Assembly: GCA_945861465.1 (NCBI GenBank)
Contig: CAMAVB010000006.1
Location: 1-64,000 of the forward strand
Direction: 5' to 3'
Origin: Candidatus Kuenenia stuttgartensis
GTDB lineage: Bacteria; Planctomycetota; Planctomycetia; Planctomycetales; Planctomycetaceae
DNA length: 64,000 nt
A model generated the notes under the pieces. It searched no databases. It worked only from the letters and a program-made list of their open reading frames with translations, and was not told the DNA's origin. Each line of letters begins with the position of its first letter. Position 1 is the stretch's first letter. The position numbers and the translations under genes were made by a program. Below, one piece after another: positions 27,869 to 35,041 of this stretch.

Positions 27869-29119
27869 ATGCTGACTCGAATTCGGGCGATGAATTACAA
27901 ATGCCTCAAGCGCGTTAATCAGACGTTGAGCAATTTCGACATCCTTGTCGGAGGCAACGGCGTTGGCAAATCGACGTTTCTGGATGTGATCAGTTTTTTA
28001 TCCGAGATCGTGAGTCAGCCACGTGACAGTTTGGCAAACGCGCTGCAAAAACGAACTGACGTATTTGACCAACTGCTTTTCGATAATACACGAGGTTCAT
28101 TCGAACTCGAAGTTGACGCGACGATCCCACCCGATGTTGTCAAGATGCTTGGCTGGAACACGGGATTTGGGAATTTGAACTACCGAATCGAGGTTGGGTA
28201 TCTTACTTCGAATCGAAATGACGTTGGCATTCTGAGCGAAAGGCTTCTTTTGACACACCTCAGAGACTCGTCTGCAGGCACGCCCGCTTTTTCGTCGGAG
28301 AATGTTGGTGAAAATTTGAGGTCGTGGCTAATTATTTCAAGGCTTGGACCACCCGAAGAAACAACTGAATTTTGTTGGGAGGCGGGTGAACAGGAATACT
28401 CTACTTTTTTCAGCCACTTTCGGCTCTCGCCTTCGACTTCAGCGTTTGCTAATCTTCCGGAGGATACGACGCATTTCCCTGCCGCTACGTGGTTTCGCAG
28501 GTTCCTTGGAGATTCTGTTGTAAAACCAAGTCTTACGCCCGAGGATCTCAGGCACCCCAAATTCGTGACCGGAACCGGACTGTCAAATGCAGAATTCAAT
28601 CTCGCGGAGAGAATAGAGGCCTTTAGGGAGAATCGCGACGACGACAGTTTTGATGCATGGCTCCGTCATCTCCGAATCGCTGTGCCGGATCTGGATACGA
28701 TCACTACCGTTCACGAACGAGGGATTCGGTCCAATGTTGTCCTTGTGTACAACGATGGCAGACGGGTGCCTTCCTGGCTTGCCTCTGACGGAACGCTTCG
28801 TCTCATTGCTCTTACGTTAATTGCCTACGCAATGGATTACGGAATCATCATTCTGATCGAAGAACCAGAAAATTGTATCCATCCGCTGGCGATTGAGATC
28901 GTAATGCAATCGCTGAGCAGCATGTACGAGTCGCAGGTTTTTGTCACAACGCACTCGCCTGCAATTCTGAGTCTGGCAGCTCCGCAGAACATTCTTTGTT
29001 TTTCGAAGTCGGCCGAAGAAGGGACGATGATCGTTCGAGGCGATTTGCATCCTCGTATGGCAGCATGGAAGGGAACCGTTGACCCGGGGATGCTTCTGGC
29101 CTCCGGGATTCTGGACTGA
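27869..29119 (+). CDS. RecF/OLD-like AAA ATPase, putative defence module component
   Basis: 416 residues, ATG with GGAG six bases upstream, 17 bases after the leuC stop. Walker A GGNGVGKST is at residues 28-36, behind the typical start IRAMNYKCLKRVNQTLSNFDILVG. The C-terminal ATPase half has PSWLASDGTLRLIALTLIAYA, Walker B IILIEEPENCIHP and the switch FVTTHSPAIL. This is the AAA_15/AAA_21 type found in OLD nucleases, Gabija and PARIS. It has no TOPRIM domain of its own; the coupled next gene appears to supply one. A nucleotide-dependent sensor in phage defence is inferred, not shown. The AT-richer middle differs from leuC and leuD. Confidence 0.85.
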   Translation: MLTRIRAMNYKCLKRVNQTLSNFDILVGGNGVGKSTFLDVISFLSEIVSQPRDSLANALQKRTDVFDQLLFDNTRGSFELEVDATIPPDVVKMLGWNTGFGNLNYRIEVGYLTSNRNDVGILSERLLLTHLRDSSAGTPAFSSENVGENLRSWLIISRLGPPEETTEFCWEAGEQEYSTFFSHFRLSPSTSAFANLPEDTTHFPAATWFRRFLGDSVVKPSLTPEDLRHPKFVTGTGLSNAEFNLAERIEAFRENRDDDSFDAWLRHLRIAVPDLDTITTVHERGIRSNVVLVYNDGRRVPSWLASDGTLRLIALTLIAYAMDYGIIILIEEPENCIHPLAIEIVMQSLSSMYESQVFVTTHSPAILSLAAPQNILCFSKSAEEGTMIVRGDLHPRMAAWKGTVDPGMLLASGILD

Positions 29120-29748
29120 TGCCGATGAGCGAACCTGCTGAGTTGTTTGTGCTTGTCGCCGATCGAGATATCGAGCAAACGGTGCTTGGATTACTTGCAC
29201 GAACGCACGCATTGGCTATTCGAAGTATTCAGAGTGCTAAGGTTCGGCCTTTTGCTCGGCACGATGGCGGCTGTCGAGTCGAAGGTGTCGCCCTGCTCCG
29301 GGCACTCAGGGGCCAGTTCCGACATTCGCTGCTGATCTTTGATCATGAAGGATCGGGAGCGGATACGACGACCGTCGAGCTGGAAAACCTGCTCCAGGAA
29401 GATCTTTGTAAATCCGGCTGGGGAGACAATGCGGCAGTCATCGTGATCGATCCCGAAATCGAGGCTTGGGTTTGGGCGGAATCGAAACACGTGGACAGAA
29501 TTCTTGGCTGGAGCGAGGATGGAAGTCTTCGAAGCTGGCTGCAATCCAACAACTATATCAAACCTGGACAACAGAAACCTGTTGATCCCAAGGCGGCAAT
29601 GCTTGCGGCGTTGAAACACAAAGCGAAAAAACCATCCTCGTCAATCTTCCGGCAACTTGCTGACAGCGTCAGTTTCAAGGGATGCACCGATCGCAGTTTC
29701 AATAAACTGACATCAACCCTGCAACGATGGTTTCCGCCATCTGAATGA
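29119..29748 (+). CDS. TOPRIM-like protein coupled to the AAA ATPase (MAD4-like?)
   Basis: 209 residues; the ATG overlaps the ATPase stop (TGATG), implying translational coupling. Conserved-looking acidic motifs occur in order: LFVLVADRDIEQTVLGLL (about 9-26), LLIFDHEGSG (about 71-80) and VIVIDPEIEAWVWAES (about 97-112), then DPKAAMLAALK and a C-terminal FNKLTSTLQRWFP. The E...DxE...DPExE pattern recalls a TOPRIM/DUF4276-like metal site. From memory it resembles proteins annotated as methylation-associated defence protein MAD4; this is unverified. No methyltransferase or other MADS genes are nearby. It probably forms a complex with the ATPase. Confidence 0.72.
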   Translation: MPMSEPAELFVLVADRDIEQTVLGLLARTHALAIRSIQSAKVRPFARHDGGCRVEGVALLRALRGQFRHSLLIFDHEGSGADTTTVELENLLQEDLCKSGWGDNAAVIVIDPEIEAWVWAESKHVDRILGWSEDGSLRSWLQSNNYIKPGQQKPVDPKAAMLAALKHKAKKPSSSIFRQLADSVSFKGCTDRSFNKLTSTLQRWFPPSE

Positions 29749-30147
29749 CTCAATTATACGGCTCAACGACAAATGAAGTGCGCGGCACACTAAAGTCGAC
29801 GTGACTGCGATTCATCCTGAAAGGATGGCAGAAATTAGCCGGTGGTCGCCGACAGGCGCACCACCGGTCAATGAAACAAGGACACACGCATCCTGAAGGG
29901 ATGCCAGAAGCAACGAATCTGGCACCCTTGTCAGGGTGCGATCGCAATTTTATGCTCGAACCGGTGGTAGCGCTTTGCTTACCACCGGCTAATTTCTCAA
30001 ACCGCTTCGCGGTGAATCACAAGAAGCACCACGAAAACCAAAAAGCAGCAAAATCTGATTCCCAACGAACTCGCGCACACGATTCGTCGATGCACCTATT
30101 ATACTTTTGAGCCACTATTCCACAACATTTCTTAGACTGTTATCCAG
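29749..30147. other. Palindrome-rich spacer between the ATPase/TOPRIM pair and leuD
   Basis: About 400 bases, no gene. A CGGCTCAACGACAAATGAAG-type motif (29757-29781) follows the TOPRIM stop. An inverted-repeat element at about 29837-29993 has arms ATTAGCCGGTGGT and ACCACCGGCTAAT and contains two direct copies of a CATCCTGAAGGGATG-type hairpin. leuD may be transcribed from its own promoter near 30080-30140; no convincing boxes. Confidence 0.55.
29837..29993. repeat. Inverted-repeat element with CCGGTGGT arms
   Basis: Outer arms ATTAGCCGGTGGT (29837) and ACCACCGGCTAAT (ends about 29993). Each arm is itself half of a smaller hairpin (CCGGTGGTCGCC...GCACCACCGG; ACCGGTGGTAGC...ACCACCGGC). Between them lies GCATCCTGAAGGGATGCC and GGCACCCTTGTCAGGGTGC. 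No second full copy seen in the window. Confidence 0.65.
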
Positions 30148-30741
30148 ATGAACGAAATCAAATCTGTCACCGCCACCGGCATTTCTCTTCTGCTCGACGA
30201 CATCGATACGGACCGCATTATTCCGGCGCGGTTTCTGCGATGTGTGACCTTTGATGGTCTCGGCGAGCATGCATTTGAAGACGATCGGCAGCAGGATCCG
30301 AGTCATCCGTTCAATCAGCCGCAGTTTCAGGGGGCCGGGATTCTGGCAGCGGGGCGGAATTTCGGCTGCGGATCGTCGCGCGAACATGCACCTCAGTCGT
30401 TGATGCGCTGGGGGATCAAAGCGATCATTGCAGAATCGTTCGCGGAGATCTTTTTCGGTAACTGCGGCTCACTCGGCATTCCTGCCGTGAAAGCCAGTCG
30501 TGCCGATCTGGAAAAACTGGCGAACGCAATTCAGAAGAATCCGAAACTGGAAATCATGGTCGATCTGCAGAAGTTGACCGTCACAACGGGCGATGTGGCA
30601 TTCTCCGTGACGATGCCCGACAGCGCTCGCGATGCACTTGTGACTGGTCAGTGGGATTACCTCGGTCGCTTGCTGAGTGCCGCAGACAAGGTGACAGAAC
30701 ATGCGAAGACTGTTCCATACCTGAGCGGCTTCCGAGCCTGA
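30148..30741 (+). CDS. leuD: 3-isopropylmalate dehydratase small subunit
   Basis: 197 residues, standard length. Swivel-domain landmarks: [64 protein letters not shown]. It completes the isopropylmalate isomerase with LeuC. It starts about 2.3 kb after the leuC stop, whereas the two genes are usually adjacent in bacteria, which supports a later insertion of the ATPase/TOPRIM pair. Confidence 0.96.
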   Translation: MNEIKSVTATGISLLLDDIDTDRIIPARFLRCVTFDGLGEHAFEDDRQQDPSHPFNQPQFQGAGILAAGRNFGCGSSREHAPQSLMRWGIKAIIAESFAEIFFGNCGSLGIPAVKASRADLEKLANAIQKNPKLEIMVDLQKLTVTTGDVAFSVTMPDSARDALVTGQWDYLGRLLSAADKVTEHAKTVPYLSGFRA

Positions 30742-30825
30742 TACTGCAGTCCATCGGGTAACAAAGTTTACGGTCTCGTTCATCAAAGATCGCCTGCTGC
30801 CTGCCTTCGAGCAGCGCCAGAGGCG

Positions 30826-31770
30826 TCACATAGCCAGTCTACATCCGTGCGCGGAGCGCCTGAAACGAATGACGGCAAGACCAGACAAGCATGAGCAACA
30901 GGATGACTGCCGCGAAAAAAAAAAGCGTACTCCCAGAACAAATGCCGCAGGGATGTAGTGCAATTCAATCGCATGGCTGCCCCTGGCAATTGCAATACCG
31001 CGCAACACATGATTGACGCACAGCAGTTCCGCAGGTTGACCATCGACAGTCGCTTGCCAGCCCGAGCCATAGCGGTCACCAATCACCACAAGGCCCGCCG
31101 AATCCATTTTGGCCGTCAGTGACATGAATTGTGGATTTTCGCTGATGAGTTCCACACTGCCGCTGCCGCCATCCGGAATGGCTGCGGTGGATTCCAACGT
31201 GAATGCCTGCTGTGCCGGATCAAAACTCCAGTCCCGCATAGACTGCAGGATGGCATCGGTTGACGCCAGCCGCTCATGGTGTTGTGGAATCCAGGCTCCT
31301 GGCAGAGCGTCGTTGTTGAGATAGACCTTGAGTGGCGGGCTCGCGGAACTCGGGGAAATACCACATGGACCTTGCATATTCGGGGGCCGCCGTTCTCTGC
31401 GGATCATACGAAAGGGACAGCAGCTGAACGTAGGCGAGAGGATCGACACCATCGTACCCGCGAATGTCTCGCAGTTGATGGGACTCCAGGAGTTTCGGCG
31501 GCAGACATTCTATGCCAAGGACTCTGCCGGGCGATGAACGCTGAATGAACTCCAGGGCCGGTAGTCGCGGATAGTAGAACTTCGGATCGGGCTGCGGATG
31601 AAGATTCCAGCAATGCAGGAATGGTTCAAGCATCATGAGCAGGCAGAAGAACCACGAACGGCGATTCTTGTCGAACCACGCCCAGGGAAGTGCAAACAGC
31701 AGGGCGCAGCAACCTGCATTGGCTCCTGCCGAACTCTCCAGGCGGACGCCGCTCTCATGCACAAATACAG
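30826..31770 (-). pseudogene. YfhO-like membrane protein, frameshifted C-terminal remnant
   Basis: Two overlapping minus-strand frames together give the last third of a YfhO/GT39-like multispanning protein. The upstream frame has CCALLFALPWAWFDKNRRSW, LPALEFIQRSSPGRVLGI and LRDIRGYDGVDPLAYVQL. The downstream frame continues with PPLKVYLNNDALPGAW, VVIGDRYGSGWQATVDGQPA and GSHAIELHYIPAAFVLG. The switch between frames is near 31340. YfhO proteins span the membrane about 12 times and are about 800 residues long, so the N-terminal two thirds are gone as well. Non-functional. Confidence 0.75.
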
Positions 31771-31855
31771 TGTGATCTCTCTCCGTTCCAAACACTTCCG
31801 CGAACAGCTCGCCAGAGTCGCTGTCACATAGGGGACAATTTCGGTGTTTCTGCAT
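31771..31855 (-). pseudogene. Methyltransferase N-terminal fragment fused to the YfhO remnant
   Basis: The frame opens with MQKHRNCPLCDSDSGELFAE, the Cys-pair start typical of SAM methyltransferases in glycan clusters, then runs after about 28 residues into YfhO sequence with no methyltransferase core. A deletion junction is the simplest reading. Palindromic elements R5 and R2 lie just upstream. Confidence 0.45.
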
Positions 31856-31908
31856 CTTGTTCCTCCGCTGCCGGGGGTTCTCGAATGGCGTGGACTTCGA
31901 CGTTTTTT

Positions 31909-31991
31909 CAGTGAGCGGCAAGGCGCTAGCCGCCGGTGTCTTGCTGCTTTTTCAGGAACAGTTACCGGTGGCTAGCGTCATTCCGCTCACT
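31909..31991. repeat. Palindromic element, family R5
   Basis: 83 bases with 28-base terminal inverted repeats matching at about 24 positions: AGTGAGCGGCAAGGCGCTAG then CCGCCGGT on the left, and on the right, inverted, AGTGAGCGGAATGACGCTAG then CCACCGGT. Half copies of the arm occur near 3093-3120, 43200 and 43420. It directly abuts R2 copy B. Confidence 0.8.
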
Positions 31992-32096
31992 AAGGACCGG
32001 CGCAGAAATAACTGTCGTCTTCCGGACGTGAAACACGTTTTTAACGTGCTCGGCACGATGGAATCGTGCCCCACTTATTTCTGTCTCGGTACTGAG
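31990..32096. repeat. Palindromic mobile-like element, family R2, copy B
   Basis: Inverted relative to copy A at 26271-26377 and nearly identical over the core (AAATAAGTGGGGCACGATTC ... AACGTG ... CACGTCCGGAAGACGACAG). Ends read CTAAGGACCGGCGCAGAAAT and, inverted, an ACCGAGACAGAAATAAGTG end. It lies just after the stop of the methyltransferase remnant. Confidence 0.88.
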
Positions 32097-32097
32097 T

Positions 32098-32520
32098 CTA
32101 TGTTTCGCGAATTCCCACAACAACGTAAACCGCGCAGGCCAGTTGCCGAACAACTGGCAAAGCCTCCAGGAGCGGTTCGATTTGCTTCATGCACTTCGCA
32201 AGTAATGTCGGGCAAAAAAGGGAACGAAGCCCGCCCATTTCCTCCAGACGACCACGGCTTTTTGAGAATGGATCCAGGCATCGATCTGCGAGGAGAAAAG
32301 AGACCTTTCGTTGTGCTCCCGATGGTATGAGGAGAGCATTTCGATGCACTTCAGCCCAGGATTCCAGCCATTCGGCTCTATGATGAATACGCATGGCGCG
32401 ACCCGCAGCGCTTCAGCAACCGCCAGCATGGGATTCTCCATGTGGTGCAGGACCCCTCGCAGATGCACGACGTCATAGGAATTGTCGGCAAACGGCAGGC
32501 GACTCCCCGAGCAGACGGAA
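32098..32520 (-). pseudogene. SAM-dependent methyltransferase remnant, frameshifted
   Basis: One frame gives the second half of a class I methyltransferase (LPFADNSYDVVHLRGVLHHMENPMLAVAEALR, quoted here in part: DVVHLRGVLHHMENP, FIIEPNGWNPGLKC, HNERSLFSSQIDAW) and stops at ARHYLRSA. Sequence in the next frame resumes with LLAKCMKQIEPLLEALPVVR and VVVGIRET. The frame change is near 32210. The N-terminal SAM-binding half is absent and GT2 sequence precedes directly, so the gene is truncated at both levels. Confidence 0.7.
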
Positions 32521-32529
32521 CGTCACCGC

Positions 32530-33423
32530 GTGCATTGCGAATCTCACCATGTCGCACAAGACTGTGGCGAATATAAAGCGGCCGGCGCTTCACCTCTTCA
32601 AAGATTTTTGCGATGTATTCACCTACGACCGCAATCGCGAATATCGACAGCGAGCCAAAGAACATGATCGCCAGCAGCACGGTCGTCAGGCCCTGTGGAA
32701 CCCATTCCGGATGCCACAGCCGAAGGACAACCTGAAGAATCGCCAGTGTGAACGTAATCAAAAGCAGACCGACCCCCATAACACTCAACATGTTGAGCGG
32801 CGTGTTGCTGAAGCTGAGGATTCCCTTCTTGGCCCAGCCCAGATTTCCGAGAAGACTGTTTGTGCTTCGACCAAACATGCGTTCAGGACGATGATTGTCA
32901 ACACCCACCTGCTTGAAGCCCGCAAAAGCACGTAGGCCGCGAAGGAAGAGATCTCGCTCCGGGAACTGCGTCAGCGCCTGCACAACTTTACGATCGAGCA
33001 GTGAAAAATCGCCGGCATCATGCGGCACGGTGACGTAAGAAAAGAAATCAAAGACCCGATAAAATGCCTTGTAAGCAAACTGCATAAACAGAGTTGCATC
33101 ACGTTTTACCCGGCGACCATAAACGACGTCGAAGCCTTCACGCCATTTTGTGACGAACTACTCGATCAATTCCGGCGGATCCTGAAGGTCTCCGTCCAGC
33201 AGGACGCACGAGTTCTTATTTGCGATTCGCAAGCCGCTCATGAAGGCCGCCTGTGATCCGAAATTACGGGAGTGCGAGATCCCCAGGACACGCGGATCGT
33301 CCTGCGACAGGAGGCGGATGATTTCTTCCGAATCGTCCGGGCTGCAGTCATTCACAAAGATGATTTCGTGATCAACATTCAGTTTCTGAAACGTATCTTT
33401 CAGTCTGCGGTACATGATCGGAA
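32530..33423 (-). pseudogene. Glycosyltransferase family 2 (DPM/ArnC-like), interrupted by an in-frame TAG
   Basis: Read through, this is most of a GT2 polyprenyl-phosphate glycosyltransferase: YRRLKDTFQKLNVDHEIIFV, NDCSPDDSEEIIRLL, SRNFGSQAAFMSGLRIA, LLDGDLQDPPELIE, then a TAG at 33158-33160, then in the same frame FVTKWREGFDVVYGRRVKRD, MQFAYKAFYRVFDFFSYVTV, DAGDFSLLDRKVVQAL and two membrane segments (LLLITFTLAILQVVL; LAIMFFGSLSIFAIAVVGEYI). Homologues have Gln at the stop position, so CAG to TAG fits. The extreme N-terminus (nucleotide-binding IPVYNEE) is missing, replaced by transketolase sequence. Confidence 0.82.
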
Positions 33424-34115
33424 TGGCCACGATCATGCACGGCCCCGGAATTGCGGTCGAATTCAGTACGCCAGTCAGCGCTGCCTGGTCATGTCCGTCG
33501 ATCTCCCATGTCGTCAGCCCAAACGCCCGGAATTTGTCCGCCAGAGGAGAGAGATCGGCAACTTCCGATGTCGTGCCAAATCCCTGCAAACCGTTCTGAT
33601 CAACCAGCACGACCAGATTCGCGAGATGCTGCTGTTTCGCAAAAATCAACGATTCCCAGGTCGAGCCTTCGTTCCATTCACCATCCGAGGTCAGGCAGAT
33701 CACACGGCCAGCAGTCTCGTTCTGAGGTTGTCCCAGCGCGAGTCCGGCGGCGAGACCAACTCCGTGACCCAGACTTCCGGTTACAAATGGAATGTCGGCA
33801 ATGCCTCTTGCCGGAGGATGACCACTCAGCAACGTGCCGTCGCGATGAAACGTTCGCAGGTCATTGTCCGACAGTCGCCCAACCGACCACAGCGCTGTGT
33901 AGAGAGCACCGGCAGCGTGCCCTTTTGGAAAGCACGAAGTGATCAATATCAGTCAGGACATCGTGGTAGATCGCCAGAAGAATATCCAGGCAGGAGAGGT
34001 TTCCGCCGATCTGTCCAACGCCGCTCTCAAAGTGCATCTGAAGCAGCCGCTTTCTGGCCAAAGCCGTACGACGGGTTGCGGCTGAATTCGTTGTCCGCAG
34101 AGTCGATTTCGTCAC
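33424..34115 (-). pseudogene. Transketolase N-terminal remnant, frameshifted and fused to GT2
   Basis: N-terminal thiamine-diphosphate-type transketolase sequence in two frames: LARKRLLQMHFESGVGQIGG, LDILLAIYHDVLTDIDHFVLSK, then after an extra A in a run of four (near 33930) KGHAAGALYTALWSVGRLSD, GSLGHGVGLAAGLALG, DGEWNEGSTWESLIFA and LVVLVDQNGLQG. It ends at PGPCMIVA, where it is joined in frame to GT2 sequence (IPIMYRRLKDT). Such half-length transketolase N-subunits occur in glycan clusters making branched sugars. Frameshift plus fusion make it non-functional. Confidence 0.8.
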
Positions 34116-34182
34116 GGGGAGACTACCTGAGGATGTAAGTCAGATCGACGGAAAGATGATGCATGGCAATTGAGAAGGAATT

Positions 34183-34312
34183 CTTAGGCGAGCAGCAGAA
34201 ATGAATTTACCGGTACGACGGACTTCCAGTCCGTCGCATGGTGCTACTCGACGGACTGGAAGTCCGTCGTACAAATTGCGAATGGTAAGTTCTATCCTGC
34301 CGCTCGCCTTAA
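34183..34312. repeat. Nested palindromic element, family R1, copy A
   Basis: 130 bases, inverted relative to copies B (42237-42366) and C (47874-48003). Outer terminal repeats CTTAGGCGAGCAGCAG / CTGCCGCTCGCCTTAAG and inner repeats ACGACGGACTTCCAGTCCGT / CGGACTGGAAGTCCGTCGT, themselves palindromic. Its right end provides the TAA that closes the TPR pseudogene. Confidence 0.9.
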
Positions 34313-35035
34313 GGGCCAACGGCTGATCCTTGCGAAGGAATCTGCCGCTGCGCTTGCTGAAATATACGCAGATTTTCCTTCAGCTGAGGGTTTTCAGGAT
34401 CGATCTTTATGGCCGTTCTGAGCAGTTCTATGGCTCAAGCGAAATTGCCTTCTTCCGCTTCACAATTGGCCAGATTCCCCATCGCCACGACGTTCATTGG
34501 GACATACTTCAGCGCCTGTGTAAACAACTGCTTCGATTCACCGAGATCCGATGTATGCACTGCAAATGTTCCTCCGTAAGATCGGTTCTCGACATAACGC
34601 ATTGCAATTTGCGATTCCCTGAGTGGCTCCTCAATCTGATCGTCTGCAAGAAGTGCCAGGGCCAACTGGTCGTGCCCGCGAAAATTGTCCGGATCAACCT
34701 TCAGGCATGCCTGCCACAGAGAAATATTGTTACGCCAGATCTGCAACTGCCTCCACGTCAGCACACTGCACACAGTAACCGCGAGGACCAAAATGCAGGC
34801 ATTCATGATCAGGCGTCGCTTCTGAAGAAAGACAGGCAGTGTTCCGATGAGAAGGAAGAGGCCTAGCGACCCGTCAAGCTGTTCAGCAGGCAGGCCACCA
34901 GAACGGCGTTCAAACCATGCAACCCAAGGTTTGTCAGGTGCATCGCATCCGGATCTAACCCGCACAGTTCGATCTCAAGCACGACCACCAACCCGATATG
35001 GAAGGCCCATTTCGGCGAAGGTAATCAATGATTTG
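34309..35035 (-). pseudogene. TMTC/TPR-like membrane protein remnant with in-frame stop
   Basis: Upstream part in one frame: WAFHIGLVVVLEIELCGLDP, HLTNLGLHGLNAVLVACLLN and SLTGR then a stop, the start region of TMTC-like O-mannosyl/TPR membrane proteins. Next, in another frame, LFLLIGTLPVFLQKRRLIMN and a hydrophobic segment, then TPR-type helices (LWQACLKVDPDNFRGHDQLA; KQLFTQALKYVPMNVVAMGN). A TGA at 34435-34437 interrupts; the same frame continues AIELLRTAIKIDPENPQLKE to a TAA inside repeat R1. CGA to TGA is a plausible cause. Most membrane segments are deleted. Confidence 0.75.
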
Positions 35036-35041
35036 CTGCGT

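Noticed and set aside
33158-33160. Amber recoding (e.g. pyrrolysine) in the GT2 gene
   Set aside because: Neighbouring genes carry other frameshifts and stops, GT2 also lacks its N-terminus, and UAG is used as an ordinary stop in recJ; decay is simpler.
33272-34138. 288-residue plus-strand frame over the transketolase/GT2 remnants
   Set aside because: The minus strand carries recognisable, if broken, enzymes; the plus frame has Arg/Ser-rich shadow composition.
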